DNA of 64,000 nucleotides from Celeribacter baekdonensis (GTDB taxonomy: Bacteria; Pseudomonadota; Alphaproteobacteria; Rhodobacterales; Rhodobacteraceae): NCBI RefSeq assembly GCF_900102315.1, contig NZ_FNBL01000001.1:447841-511840 (forward strand), read 5' to 3'. The first letter of the stretch is position 1; each line of letters opens with the position of its first letter. Shown here piece by piece: positions 36,064-45,455 of the stretch. Below the pieces are notes generated by a model. That model made no database searches, had not been told where the DNA came from, and saw only the letters and a list, made by a program, of their open reading frames with translations. The position numbers were made by a program, and so were the translations under genes.

Positions 36064-37562
36064 TGCGTCAGCAAATAGGACAGAGGCACGATCGAAACCG
36101 CCGCCGCCCGATTGCCCAAGGACCATTCAGCCAGCGCCTGAATCGTCTCGGGTTTTGAGCGACCGAGAAGGACGATTTTCTCGTCGATATTGGCGCGAAA
36201 GGCGGCCTGATCCAAAAACCGTTTGATCGCGGCGATGTCTTGACCGCGACCATCGAAATCGCGAAACACCAAGGCTGCGGGCGCATCGGCCCGCTGGGCT
36301 TCTTGCTCCAAGGCATTGAGCCCACGCGGGAAAGTCAATATCCCCCGCCCGCTGTCTTGGGCCGTTGCGACAACTTGGGCAGCGATGGTGCGCGAGCTTT
36401 GGAAAGTGCCCGAGGGGACGTCCAAAAAACCAATGGACACCGGCACAAGCTCGGCGGCCTGTTGCAAGGTCACAGAAGCGTCTTGCGGTGTCCCCCCTTC
36501 GGGCAAGGACACCATGGCCATGACTTCAAGCCCCTTATCGCGGTAGGTTTTGGCCCGATCGCCCGCCCGCGCCGCGACCGCATCGACGGCAAAGGTGACC
36601 GGGAACGGCAGTTTGGACAGGATCGGATCATTGGGGCCAAGCACGGCAATATCCACCAAAACGATGCTCATCATTGGCCCCGCAGGTGTCCCGGCGTAAT
36701 CGGCGGAATAGGCCACAAGGGCGGGAAGATCGTCGGCCAGCACCATGGGGGCGGCACCATCGGCATTCGGCTCTGCGGCAATTGAGGGCAGGCGCACGGA
36801 TTTGCGGGCATCTTCGCGCTCGGTAAAGGAGCCAACCTTTTCGCCCGGTCGAATCGTCGCTTGCGGCTCACTGAGGGGATCGGTCGTTTGCGGCATCCCG
36901 GTCTCTGACGTGCCGGGCATCGCTTTGGGGGCTGGGCCACTCAACACCGGCGCTTCCGGTGCGGCTTCCATCAGAGCGGTGTCGATCGAAGTGCTGTCTG
37001 GCATCTCGGTCCTTTCTGGCGCCACATCCGATCCTTCAGGCGTTGGCAGAGGCGCATTTTCCACCGCAAAGGGCAGCGCGTCTGGGGTTTCGGCCTCGGG
37101 AGCCAGCCCTTGTGGCGGGGTCAAAACCGGTTCGATCACAGGCGCTTTGGCCGTCTTCTCCATCGTTTCATCAGGGGCGGAGTGCGGCCCGGTGGGAGCG
37201 GAGATTTCGGGGGCGGCGGCGGCGGCTGTTTCAGTTTCGGGCGGCGTTTCCTGGCCCTCGGGCGTGCGCACATCGGGCTGGGTGCCGGACCGGTTTGGAT
37301 CGGCTGCGGCCATATCGGCGGCAATCTCCGGGGCCTCCTCGCCCTCAGGCGCGGTGGTCAAGGCGGGGGTGGTCTCTGTTGTGCCCTCGGGGATCACTTG
37401 CGTCTCGGCGGACGCAGGTGCCGCAGGGGGGGATGCCATTGGGGTCGATGCCACAGGGGTCACGTCCAACGTCACAGGTGCGACGATCTCATTTGCGACC
37501 GTCAGGATCCCAAATCCAACGACACCGCCCCAAATCAACCCAGTGAAAATTCCCCGCCCCAT
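36060..37562 (-). CDS. Divergent polysaccharide deacetylase (YibQ-like, DUF610)
   Basis: 500 residues. An N-terminal membrane anchor (about 5-25, GIFTGLIWGGVVGFGILTVA) precedes a very Pro/Ala/Thr/Glu-rich linker of about 250 residues. The C-terminal domain of about 220 residues, ALVAYSADYAGTPAGPMMSIV ... LPFPVTFAVDAVAARAGDRAKTYRDKGLEVMAMVSLPEG, is the divergent-deacetylase (TIM-barrel-like) family. Typical catalytic Asp/His of NodB deacetylases are not conserved. The start at 37562 was chosen over an upstream codon because AAGGAGCG precedes it. In Rhodobacterales this gene often precedes trpG, although here it is on the opposite strand. Confidence 0.83.
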   Translation of the reverse strand: MGRGIFTGLIWGGVVGFGILTVANEIVAPVTLDVTPVASTPMASPPAAPASAETQVIPEGTTETTPALTTAPEGEEAPEIAADMAAADPNRSGTQPDVRTPEGQETPPETETAAAAAPEISAPTGPHSAPDETMEKTAKAPVIEPVLTPPQGLAPEAETPDALPFAVENAPLPTPEGSDVAPERTEMPDSTSIDTALMEAAPEAPVLSGPAPKAMPGTSETGMPQTTDPLSEPQATIRPGEKVGSFTEREDARKSVRLPSIAAEPNADGAAPMVLADDLPALVAYSADYAGTPAGPMMSIVLVDIAVLGPNDPILSKLPFPVTFAVDAVAARAGDRAKTYRDKGLEVMAMVSLPEGGTPQDASVTLQQAAELVPVSIGFLDVPSGTFQSSRTIAAQVVATAQDSGRGILTFPRGLNALEQEAQRADAPAALVFRDFDGRGQDIAAIKRFLDQAAFRANIDEKIVLLGRSKPETIQALAEWSLGNRAAAVSIVPLSYLLTH

Positions 37563-37848
37563 TGTCTTTGGCGCTCCTTGCCCTGTTGCCGGATGTGTCA
37601 CGCACATCGGCCCTGTCATTTGCTCTATCGGCCCTTTTACAATCAGCGGTATCAGGCCGTGATTACACCCTTTTGGTCAAGGCGAACCCCTTGACCCCTC
37701 AGGGTCCTTGGATCATGTATAACCCGGCTTTATCAAAGGATCATCCCCCTTTCATGCCACAAACCCTCCCCGCGCGGCGCTTGGCCGGTGTCTGTGCGGA
37801 TTTATGTGCGGATTTCACCGCGTCATGTCACGCCAAAGGACCAAAGCG

Positions 37849-38436
37849 ATGCTGCTTCTGATCGATAATTACGACAGTTTCACCTACAACCTCGTCCATT
37901 ACATTGGCGAGATGGGGTGGCAAGCCAAGGTGGTGCGCAATGATGCTTTGAACGTGCAAGAAGCCATGGCGCTGCGCCCGTCTGGCATCGTGTTGTCACC
38001 GGGACCGAAAACGCCGCATGAGGCGGGCATTTGTGTGCCCTTGGTTCATGCCGCCGCCGATGCGGGCATTCCGTTGTTTGGCGTTTGTTTGGGGCATCAG
38101 TCCATTGGCGAGGCCTTTGGCGGCAATGTCGTGCGCTGTCATGAGATCGTGCATGGCAAGATGGGCGAGATTTATCATCAGGGCAAAGGCGTCTTTGCCG
38201 GCCTGCCCTCGCCCTTGCAAGGCACGCGCTACCATTCGCTGATCGTGGATCGCGCCACCCTGCCCGACTGTCTTGAGGTCACGGCGGAATTGGCGGATGG
38301 CACCATCATGGGGCTGCGTCACAAAACCCTGCCGATTGAAGGTGTGCAATTTCACCCGGAAAGCATCCGGTCCGAACATGGTCACGAGATGATCGGCACC
38401 TTCCTCAATCAACTCAAAGCGGAGGAAGCGGCATGA
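37849..38436 (+). CDS. trpG: Anthranilate synthase component II (glutamine amidotransferase)
   Basis: 195 residues. Class I amidotransferase signature: [19 protein letters not shown] at the N-terminus, catalytic Cys80 in [15 protein letters not shown], and a catalytic His/Glu pair in GVQFHPESI. The [11 protein letters not shown] segment is the TrpG/PabA-type oxyanion region. It feeds ammonia to TrpE for tryptophan, or to PabB for folate if amphibolic. ATG 37849 follows AAAGGA. The stop overlaps the trpD start. TrpE is not in the window and trpC lies 10 kb downstream. Confidence 0.94.
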   Translation: MLLLIDNYDSFTYNLVHYIGEMGWQAKVVRNDALNVQEAMALRPSGIVLSPGPKTPHEAGICVPLVHAAADAGIPLFGVCLGHQSIGEAFGGNVVRCHEIVHGKMGEIYHQGKGVFAGLPSPLQGTRYHSLIVDRATLPDCLEVTAELADGTIMGLRHKTLPIEGVQFHPESIRSEHGHEMIGTFLNQLKAEEAA

Positions 38437-39464
38437 GCGCCCCTGTGAACCCCAATGCGATGAAACCGCTGATTTTTGCCGCCTCCGAGGGGCCTTTGAG
38501 CCGTTCGCAAGCGGTGGAGGCCTTTGAAATTCTGTTTGAAGGCCAGGCGACGGATGCCCAGATCGGCGGTTTTTTGATGGCGTTGCGCGCGCGCGGCGAG
38601 GCGGTGTCGGAATATGCCGCAGCCGCTTCTGTGATGCGCGCCAAATGCGTCAAGGTTGCGGCGCCTGAGGGCGCGATGGACATCGTCGGCACCGGTGGCG
38701 ACGGGTTGGGCACGCTCAACATCTCCACCGCCACCGCCTTTGTCGTCGCGGGCGCGGGTGTGCCCGTGGCCAAACACGGCAACCGCAACCTGTCCTCGAA
38801 ATCGGGGGCGGCCGATGCGTTGTCGGTCAGTGGCGTCAATGTCATGGTCGGCAAGGACGTGGTCGAAGAGGCGCTGCGCGAGATTGGCATCGGCTTTATG
38901 ATGGCACCGATGCACCACCCGGCGATGAAATATGTCGGGCCTGTGCGGGTCGAATTGGGCTGTAAAACCATTTTCAACATCTTGGGCCCTCTGACCAACC
39001 CGGCGGGCGTGAAACGTCAACTCACCGGGGCTTTCGCGCCTGATTTGATCTTTCCGATGGCCGAAACGCTGCAAATGCTCGGCTCTGAAAAAGCCTGGCT
39101 GGTGCATGGCGCGGATGGGATGGATGAAATCTCGATCACTGGCACAACGGCGGTGGCGGCCCTTGACGGTGACGTGATCAAGTCGATGGAAATCCACCCC
39201 GAAGACGCGGGCCTGCCGGTGCATCGCCTGAAAGACATCCTTGGCGGCACACCGCAGGAAAACAGCGCCGCGATGATTGCGCTGTTGAACGGCGAAACCG
39301 GCGCCTATCGCGATGCGGTCCTGTTCAACGCGGCGGCGGCATTGGTTGTGGCGGACAAGGCGACGACCCTGAAAGACGGCGTCGAGATTGCCAAAGAGAG
39401 CATCGCCTCAGGTGAGGCCATCGGTCGCCTGACCGCGCTGGCGGAACTGACCTCACGGCACTAA
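38433..39464 (+). CDS. trpD: Anthranilate phosphoribosyltransferase
   Basis: 343 residues. The PRPP/anthranilate-binding motif [21 protein letters not shown] is at about residues 85-105, followed by the [21 protein letters not shown] loop and the magnesium-binding [10 protein letters not shown] region. It transfers phosphoribosyl from PRPP to anthranilate. It is coupled to trpG by an ATGA overlap and ended by the strong hairpin at 39496. In my recollection, in related genomes trpC follows directly; here 9 kb of transport and P450 genes come between. Confidence 0.95.
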   Translation: MSAPVNPNAMKPLIFAASEGPLSRSQAVEAFEILFEGQATDAQIGGFLMALRARGEAVSEYAAAASVMRAKCVKVAAPEGAMDIVGTGGDGLGTLNISTATAFVVAGAGVPVAKHGNRNLSSKSGAADALSVSGVNVMVGKDVVEEALREIGIGFMMAPMHHPAMKYVGPVRVELGCKTIFNILGPLTNPAGVKRQLTGAFAPDLIFPMAETLQMLGSEKAWLVHGADGMDEISITGTTAVAALDGDVIKSMEIHPEDAGLPVHRLKDILGGTPQENSAAMIALLNGETGAYRDAVLFNAAAALVVADKATTLKDGVEIAKESIASGEAIGRLTALAELTSRH

Positions 39465-39466
39465 GC

Positions 39467-39492
39467 CCTCTTTACCGTGACCTAAATACTCA
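39467..39492 (+). repeat. 26-bp dispersed motif, copy 2
   Basis: A sequence matching 6648-6673 at 24 of 26 positions (core CGTGACYTAAATACTCA) lies between the trpD stop codon and its terminator hairpin. Confidence 0.75.
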
Positions 39493-39495
39493 AAC

Positions 39496-39523
39496 AAAAG
39501 GGGCCCCAAAAGGCCCCTTTTTC
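39496..39523 (+). terminator. Intrinsic terminator of trpGD
   Basis: The stem AAAAGGGGCC / GGCCCCTTTT (39496-39505 with 39512-39521) has a six-base loop and a T run. It can also serve the convergent dctM gene. Confidence 0.9.
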
Positions 39524-39544
39524 ATGTCTGTGCTTTGGCTCAGA

Positions 39545-40939
39545 TCACTTTGTTATAATCTCAGGCCCCATCAACGCATTCGGCAGAACCGTCGAAATCC
39601 ACGGCACATAGGTCACAAGGATCAAGAACACAAAGAGGATCGCAAGGAACGGCAGGGCTGCGCGGACCACCGCCATCATCGGCATCCCGGCGACGCCGGA
39701 GGTGACGAACAGGTTCAGACCCACCGGCGGCGTGATCATGCCAATCTCCATGTTCACCACCATGATGATGCCCAAATGGATCGGATCCACCCCAAGTTCA
39801 ATCGCAATCGGGAACACCAAGGGCGCGACGATGACGATCAGGCCCGAAGGCTCCATGAACTGGCCTCCGATGAGCAAAATCACATTGACCATGATCAGGA
39901 ACATGATCTTGCCAAAGCCCGCCGACAGCATCGCATTGGCGATTTGTTGTGGGATTTGTTCATCGGTCAGCACATGTTTGAGGATCAAGGCATTGGCGAT
40001 GATGAACATCAGCATCACGGTCAATTTGCCCGCATCAAACAGGGTTTGGCGCGTGTCTGGGTGAAACCATGCGGTGAGCAAGGCTTGCGGTTTTCGCAAC
40101 AAAGGGGTCGGTCCCGCCCCGTTCCGCCCCGCCAGCGGCCCCATGTCGCGATAGACAAAGGAGGCCACAAGGAAGGCATAGACAGAGGCGACGGCGGCGG
40201 CTTCGGTCGGTGTAAAGATTGCGCCGGTGATGCCCGGAATGCCATAGATGCCGACCATGATGATGACGATCAACATCAGGCCCCAAAACGCGTCTTTGAA
40301 CGAGGCGTAGATTTCGCCCCAGCCCGCCCATTCGCCTTTTGGCAGGTGCTTGATGCGCGCGATGACATAGATCGCGATCATCAACATCGTGCCCGCCAAA
40401 ATCCCCGGAATGACGCCCGCAAGGAACATCCGACCGACCGAGACGTCCACCGCGGAGGCATAGACCACCATCACGATGGACGGCGGGATCAGGATACCCA
40501 AAGTGCCCGCGTTACAGATCACGCCCGCGGCAAAGTCCCGCGAATAGCCCATTTTGCGCATCGCCGCGATGACGATGGAGCCAATGGCCACCACGGTCGC
40601 AGGCGAAGAGCCGGAAAGAGCTGCAAAGATCATACAGGCAAACACGCCCGCAATCGCCAAACCGCCGTGCATGTGGCCGACGCAGGCGATGGAAAACCGC
40701 ACGATGCGCGTGGCCACGCCGCCCGTCGACATAAAGCTTGAGGCGAGGATGAAAAACGGGATCGCGAGGAGCGTATAATGCCCGGCCATGGCTTGATACA
40801 TGGACTGTGCGACGGAGGCCAGGGAGGTGTCGGAGAAGACCAACAAAAAGATCATCGAGGACAGACCCAAAGAGACCGCAATCGGCACGCCGATCAGCAA
40901 GAACCCGATGATCATGACGAAAAGAAGAATGACATCCAT
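39545..40939 (-). CDS. dctM: TRAP transporter large permease DctM
   Basis: 464 residues, about 12-13 spans. Features: GVPIAVSLGLSSMIFLL at the start, the SGSSPATVVAIGSIVIAAM loop that belongs to the ion and substrate-contact region of DctM/SiaM proteins, and EIGMITPPVGLNLFVTSGVAGM in the C-terminal half, with the conserved P-P-V-G-x-N. DctM couples sodium import to uptake delivered by DctP. It is the last gene of the leftward order dctB-dctD-dctP-dctP-dctQ-dctM, and its stop lies 21 bp from the trpD terminator. Confidence 0.95.
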   Translation of the reverse strand: MDVILLFVMIIGFLLIGVPIAVSLGLSSMIFLLVFSDTSLASVAQSMYQAMAGHYTLLAIPFFILASSFMSTGGVATRIVRFSIACVGHMHGGLAIAGVFACMIFAALSGSSPATVVAIGSIVIAAMRKMGYSRDFAAGVICNAGTLGILIPPSIVMVVYASAVDVSVGRMFLAGVIPGILAGTMLMIAIYVIARIKHLPKGEWAGWGEIYASFKDAFWGLMLIVIIMVGIYGIPGITGAIFTPTEAAAVASVYAFLVASFVYRDMGPLAGRNGAGPTPLLRKPQALLTAWFHPDTRQTLFDAGKLTVMLMFIIANALILKHVLTDEQIPQQIANAMLSAGFGKIMFLIMVNVILLIGGQFMEPSGLIVIVAPLVFPIAIELGVDPIHLGIIMVVNMEIGMITPPVGLNLFVTSGVAGMPMMAVVRAALPFLAILFVFLILVTYVPWISTVLPNALMGPEIITK

Positions 40940-40944
40940 AGGGG

Positions 40945-41646
40945 TTATACCTCGTGTTCGGGGTGTGCAGGATGGGATGCGACACGCTCGACGTCTTCTT
41001 CGGCTTCATGGGAGACGATCAGGATCGACTGGGTGCCAAGGATGATGCGGATCGTCGCCTGAACCACACGCAGCACCAAAAGGGCGGCTGAGAGCGGGAT
41101 GATGAAATAGGGCACAACGCGGGGCAGCTTGTCATAGCTGTCGCCATAGTTGATCGCCGCCTCTAACCAGCGGAAAATCCCCAGCATCGGGATTTGATCG
41201 GTGACATAAAATGCCCGGTCGCGCACACCCGAGTCGATGCCGGTCGGGAACCAGCGGCCTGTTGTGGGCTGAAGCCCGGCGAAGGGTGCCCAGTAATCCC
41301 AGGCCCCTTTCATCAAGAGCGCCGCATAGACGACACAGGCCAGCGCCGACAGCAGCGCCAAAATCCGGTGCCCCCGCGACGGCAACATATTGATCACCGC
41401 ATCCACACCCAGATGCGAGGTCTTTTTGAACCCGTAAGGGATGCCCAAAAGCACCAGCCAGGCAAACAGGATCAACACCACCTCAAGCCCCCAAATCAGG
41501 GAGTCGTTGAACAGGTAGCGCATCACCACATTCACGAAAGTGACCAGCGTCATCAGACCCAAAATCAAAGCGATCAGGTTTTCTTCCAAAGCGTCGAAAA
41601 ACCCGGCGATGGGCGGTTTAGGCAGGTTGTCTTGAGATTGTGTCAT
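40945..41646 (-). CDS. dctQ: TRAP transporter small permease DctQ
   Basis: 233 residues, four core spans plus a longer periplasmic loop (about 110-175) that many DctQ proteins lack. The conserved DctQ-family region VNVVMRYLFNDSLIWGLEVVLILFAWLVLLGIPYGFKKTSHLGVD is at about 35-80. It forms the membrane unit with DctM (5-bp gap). The start was set at 41646, after GAGGGGG; an earlier in-frame codon lacks such a site. The charged C-terminus (SHEAEEDVERVASHPAHPEHEV) is unusual. Confidence 0.92.
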   Translation of the reverse strand: MTQSQDNLPKPPIAGFFDALEENLIALILGLMTLVTFVNVVMRYLFNDSLIWGLEVVLILFAWLVLLGIPYGFKKTSHLGVDAVINMLPSRGHRILALLSALACVVYAALLMKGAWDYWAPFAGLQPTTGRWFPTGIDSGVRDRAFYVTDQIPMLGIFRWLEAAINYGDSYDKLPRVVPYFIIPLSAALLVLRVVQATIRIILGTQSILIVSHEAEEDVERVASHPAHPEHEV

Positions 41647-41700
41647 CACTGGCCCCCTCTTTTGGCCCCAGATGCCCAAGCCCGGGCAAAGGATGCGGAA

Positions 41701-41732
41701 AACGGCCCCGCGACAGATGCACGGAGACCGTT
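41701..41732 (-). terminator. Hairpin between dctP and dctQ, likely attenuator
   Basis: AACGG (41701-41705) pairs with CCGTT (41728-41732), extended by imperfect CCCCG/CGGAG pairs. On the minus strand it follows dctP and precedes dctQM. TRAP operons often keep dctP mRNA high in this way. Confidence 0.5.
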
Positions 41733-41752
41733 GTTTTTCAAAGGCTTAAGCC

Positions 41753-42757
41753 TTAGTTTTTGGCATTGATCTCTTGCGCTGCCGCGATGTTGTCTGCGCC
41801 GACATCGGCTTCAAACTGTGCCCAAACCGGTTTCATCACGTCGACCCAGGCCTGACGTTGCTCGTCGGTCAATTCGCGGATCACACCGCCTGCCGCCAAC
41901 ACAGCCTGACGGTTGTCTGCGTCCACTTCGGCGATCGCCGCGTTCCGCTCTGCGGTCACTTCGTTCATGATCGTCGCCAATTGATCGCGGGTGTCGGCAT
42001 CCAGCCCTTCCCACCAATCGACGGAGGTCACGACCATATAGTCAAGCACACCGTGGTTGGTTTCTGTGGTGCCGTCCTGAACCTCAAAGAATTTCTGGCC
42101 GTAGACATTGGACCATGTGTTTTCCTGACCATCGACAACGCCGGTTTGCAACGCGCCGTAGACCTCGGAAAAGGCCATCGGTTGCGGCGAGGCATCGAGC
42201 GCTTCCATCTGGGCGACCAACACGTCGGAGGGCTGCACCCGGAATTTCAGGCCTGCGGCATCTTCGGGCAACAAAAGCGGTTTGTTGGCAGAGAATTGTT
42301 TCAGACCATTGTGCCAGAACCCAAGGCCCAAAAGCCCGCGGCGCACCATGACTTCTTTCATGTTCTGACCGACTTCGGAGCTTTGGAACTCCTCGACGGC
42401 ATCCATGTTTTTGAACATGAAGGGCAGATCGAAAATGCGGTAGACTTTGGTAAAGGATTCAAATTTCGACAGCGACGGTGCCGCCATTTGAACGTCGCCC
42501 TGAAGCATCGCCTCCAACACTTGGTCATCGTTATAGAGCGTGGAGTTCGGGTAGACCTCGACACAGGCTTTGCCGTCCATCTCGGCATTCACGCGCTCCA
42601 TAAACAGGTTCGCGGCAATGCCTTTCGGGTGTTTGTCGGTGTTGGTGACGTGGCTGAATTTAATCACCATTTCGCCAGCATCACAGCCCATCGTATCGGC
42701 AAAAGCCCCGGTTGCGGTGAGCGCGAGTGCGGTGGCAGCGGTTGCGAGAAATTTCAT
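41753..42757 (-). CDS. dctP: TRAP solute-binding protein DctP, paralogue 1
   Basis: 334 residues with a Sec signal peptide (MKFLATAATALALTATGAFA, cleavage before DTMGCD). The DctP core has EVYPNSTLYNDDQVLEAMLQGDVQM and the ligand-binding Arg region GLKFRVQPSDVLVAQMEALDASPQPMAFSEVYGALQTGVVDGQENTWSNVYG. It should capture C4-dicarboxylates or similar acids in the periplasm. The start follows AGGGAGGAAA. It is paired with a close paralogue 330 bp upstream. Confidence 0.94.
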   Translation of the reverse strand: MKFLATAATALALTATGAFADTMGCDAGEMVIKFSHVTNTDKHPKGIAANLFMERVNAEMDGKACVEVYPNSTLYNDDQVLEAMLQGDVQMAAPSLSKFESFTKVYRIFDLPFMFKNMDAVEEFQSSEVGQNMKEVMVRRGLLGLGFWHNGLKQFSANKPLLLPEDAAGLKFRVQPSDVLVAQMEALDASPQPMAFSEVYGALQTGVVDGQENTWSNVYGQKFFEVQDGTTETNHGVLDYMVVTSVDWWEGLDADTRDQLATIMNEVTAERNAAIAEVDADNRQAVLAAGGVIRELTDEQRQAWVDVMKPVWAQFEADVGADNIAAAQEINAKN

Positions 42758-43086
42758 GGGTTTCCTCCCTGTCATGAAATCGAATGTCAGTCGCGGCGCA
42801 CATGATTTTGCTCCGTGCACCTCTGGGGCAGACCAAACAGGGGCAAGAGATTTGGAACAAGGTTTCGTGACAGGGGCGTGAAAATTTTATAATTCCCTTT
42901 ATTTTTCATTTGGTTGCAGCACAGATCAAGCGCATAGCAGCCATGCCGCATCTGCATGGTGTGCGGTTCCCCACACGCCCAACTTTCTCAGACGTGCGAA
43001 AATCCGCACACATCACAGATATTCAAAACATCGCCACCCGCGCGACTCAGCCCCTGCCGCGTCGCACACATCACGCTCAATTGCGC
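42758..43086. other. 329-bp intergenic region between the two dctP genes
   Basis: No gene is visible. Near dctP paralogue 1 the minus strand is AT-rich (TTATAAAATTTT at about 42883-42896) and could be a promoter. A small dyad GTGTG/CACAC lies at 42959-42976. I see no sigma-54 -24/-12 element (GG-N10-GC). Confidence 0.5.
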
Positions 43087-43094
43087 TCAATTGC
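43075..43094. repeat. Perfect 10-bp tandem duplication across the dctP2 stop codon
   Basis: GCTCAATTGC is present at 43075-43084 and 43085-43094. The stop codon of dctP paralogue 2 (43087-43089, minus strand) lies inside the second copy. Confidence 0.85.
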
Positions 43095-44097
43095 GCGCGT
43101 TGAAGTCCTGCGCGGCGGCAATGTTGTCAGCGCCCACATCGGCCTCAAACATTTTCCAAACGGGTTTCATCGCATCGACCCAGGCTTGGCGCTGTTCGGG
43201 CGTCAGGGTGCGCACGACACCGCCTGCTGCCAAAATCCCCTCTTTGGCCTCCTGATTGACCCGCTCAGACTCGCCATTGCGCGCCACGGTCACCTCATGA
43301 AGGATGGTGGCAAACTGATCCCTGACATCCGCATCGAGGCTCTCCCACCAATCGACCGAGGTCACGACCATATAGTCAAGCAACAGGTGGTTGGTCTCGG
43401 TTGCCCCGTCCTGAACCTCATGGAACTTTTGGCCATAAATGTTCGACCACGTGTTTTGCTGACCATCCACGACGCCGGTTTGCAACGCGCCATACACCTC
43501 AGGAAAGGCCAGCGGTTGCGGGTTGGCGTTCAGGGCGCGCATCTGTTCAATGATCACCTCGGCGGGCTGAACCCGCATTTTGAGTCCGGCCACATCTTCT
43601 GGCATGATAAGCGGCCTGTTGGCGGTGATTTGTTTCATGCCATTGTGCCAAAACTCAAGGCCCAAAAGCCCGCGCCGCACCATGCCTTCTTTCATCGCCT
43701 GCCCGGTGTCCGAGGCCTGAAACGCATCCACGGCCTCCATGTTTTTAAACATGAACGGCAGATCGAAAATGCGGAATTGCTTGGTGAAGGATTCGAATTT
43801 CGACAAGGACGGGGCCGCAAGTTGGACATCGCCCTGAAGCATCGCCTCCAACACTTGGTCATCGTTATAGAGCGTGGCGTTGGGGTAAACCTCCATACAG
43901 GCGGTCCCGTCCATCTCTGCGTTCACCCGGTTCACCAAAAGTGTCGCGGCGATGCCTTTCGGGTGTTTGTCTGTGTTCACGATATGGCTGAACTTGATCA
44001 CCATCTCACCCGGATCACAGCCTTCGGTTCCGGCGAATGCGCCAGAGACGGACAGCGTCAACAGTCCAGCGGCCAAAGCGCAGGTCAAATTTCTCAT
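43087..44097 (-). CDS. dctP: TRAP solute-binding protein DctP, paralogue 2
   Basis: 336 residues, signal peptide MRNLTCALAAGLLTLSVSGAFA. It is clearly collinear with paralogue 1 (EVYPNATLYNDDQVLEAM, LKMRVQPAEVIIEQMRALNANPQPLAFPEVYGALQTGVVDGQ), by eye about 70 percent identical, so it arose by tandem duplication. The ligand residue Arg of the MRVQP segment is kept. The differences are enough to allow divergent specificity. It lies immediately downstream of dctD and starts after GGGAGGGAAA. A 10-bp tandem repeat spans its stop codon. Confidence 0.94.
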   Translation of the reverse strand: MRNLTCALAAGLLTLSVSGAFAGTEGCDPGEMVIKFSHIVNTDKHPKGIAATLLVNRVNAEMDGTACMEVYPNATLYNDDQVLEAMLQGDVQLAAPSLSKFESFTKQFRIFDLPFMFKNMEAVDAFQASDTGQAMKEGMVRRGLLGLEFWHNGMKQITANRPLIMPEDVAGLKMRVQPAEVIIEQMRALNANPQPLAFPEVYGALQTGVVDGQQNTWSNIYGQKFHEVQDGATETNHLLLDYMVVTSVDWWESLDADVRDQFATILHEVTVARNGESERVNQEAKEGILAAGGVVRTLTPEQRQAWVDAMKPVWKMFEADVGADNIAAAQDFNARN

Positions 44098-44210
44098 GGA
44101 TTTCCCTCCCGTATTTCGTCCCGTGCTTTCGGTCGGGACACGGGCAAGAAACAAAGGCGGCGTGTTTTATGCAAGGTATCAGGTCATGCTTTTGAGGCAC
44201 CGCAAGGGTC

Positions 44211-45455
44211 TCAACCGCGATACAATTCCGCCCGCACACCATGGCGTGCGAGTTTGTCGTAAAAGGTTTTACGCGGCAATTTCAACCCTTTAGCGGCCTC
44301 AGTGGCATTGCCGCCGTGACGTTGCAGGGCGGCGATCAAAAGCGAGCGTTCGACTTGCGCCAGTTGTTCGGCCAGCCCCAATTCATCCTCTTGCGCCTCG
44401 CCTTCGGACAGGCCCATGGCAAAGCGCATCGCTGCATTCATCAGGCTGCGCGCATTGCCCGGCCAATCCTGTGCAATCAGGTTGGAAATCACCTCAGGCG
44501 TGATCTCAGGCACAGGCAGGTCGGATTGCTCGCAAGCAATATCAACGTAATGACGGAACAAGGTCGGGATGTCTTCGCGCCGTTCGCGCAGAGGCGGAAT
44601 GCGGATCACCGCCGCCTCAAGCCGGTAAAACAGATCGGGCGAAAACGTCCCTTCAATGGTCTCATGGCGCAGATCGGCATAGGTGCCCGCAATCAGGCGC
44701 GGGCGATCATGACCTTCGAGCAGTTCCAAAAGCGCGAATTGCGTCGGGCGCGACAGGGCAACGATTTCATCCAAAAACACCGAACCATCTTTGGCGGCCT
44801 CAAAGGCAGCGGCGAGGCTTTCGGGGGTTTGCGACACCGCCGGAAATTTCAAAAACGGTGCCATGGAGCCCGCCGAGAGCAAATGCACCACCTCGGCCAT
44901 TTTCGCGGTGCCCACGCCCGGCTCGCCCGTGACCAACACATCGGCGGCGGAGCGCGCCACGGCGCGGGCCTCTTCGCGCATCCGTTTGGAGAACTCGGAG
45001 GTGCCGCGCAACAGCCGTGCGGCGGCGTCACCCTGTGCCACTTGCCGTTTCAACCGCCGGTTTTCCAACACCAAGGCACGGGTTTTCAGTGCCTTTTCGA
45101 CCACGGCAATCAGGTCTTTCGGGGCGCAGGGTTTTTCCAAAAAATCAAAAGCTCCAGACGAAATGCCGCGCACCGCCATCGGCACATCGCCCTCCCCCGT
45201 CAACAAGATCACCGGCAATTCCGCATCGACCGATTGGGCAAACTCCAATAAGGCAAAACCGTCTTTGCCGGGCATCCGAATGTCGGACACGATCACCCCC
45301 TCAAAGCGGGGCGTGATGTGATCTTTGGCCTCGATATAGCTGCCCGCCAAGGTCGGCACGAGATGGGCCAGCTCCAGCGTCTGCCCCAAAGCCTCACGCA
45401 CCGAGGCGTCATCATCGACCAATAAAACCCGCTCCACGCGCCCTGCCCGGTTCAT
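44211..45455 (-). CDS. dctD: DctD-like response regulator lacking the sigma-54 contact loop
   Basis: 414 residues in three parts: a receiver (1-125, phosphoacceptor Asp58, Thr86, Lys108), a central AAA+ domain of the NtrC type (about 150-345) and a Fis-type helix-turn-helix (about 367-410). The AAA+ Walker B is intact (SVFLDEI, Asp229-Glu230) and sensor II LFYRLEAAVIRIPPLRERREDIP is present. The Walker A is GEPGVGTAK, with Thr183 where Lys is expected. The GAFTGA loop that contacts sigma-54 is absent: only 52 residues separate Walker A from Walker B, some 20 fewer than usual. It probably works with the housekeeping RNA polymerase or as a repressor. It is co-translated with dctB (ATGA) and controls the dctP genes downstream. 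Confidence 0.9.
   Translation of the reverse strand: MNRAGRVERVLLVDDDASVREALGQTLELAHLVPTLAGSYIEAKDHITPRFEGVIVSDIRMPGKDGFALLEFAQSVDAELPVILLTGEGDVPMAVRGISSGAFDFLEKPCAPKDLIAVVEKALKTRALVLENRRLKRQVAQGDAAARLLRGTSEFSKRMREEARAVARSAADVLVTGEPGVGTAKMAEVVHLLSAGSMAPFLKFPAVSQTPESLAAAFEAAKDGSVFLDEIVALSRPTQFALLELLEGHDRPRLIAGTYADLRHETIEGTFSPDLFYRLEAAVIRIPPLRERREDIPTLFRHYVDIACEQSDLPVPEITPEVISNLIAQDWPGNARSLMNAAMRFAMGLSEGEAQEDELGLAEQLAQVERSLLIAALQRHGGNATEAAKGLKLPRKTFYDKLARHGVRAELYRG

Noticed and set aside
42758-44210. Sigma-54 promoter for the dctP genes
   Set aside because: No GG-N10-GC element with flanking consensus was found in the gaps, in line with the DctD lacking the sigma-54 contact loop.
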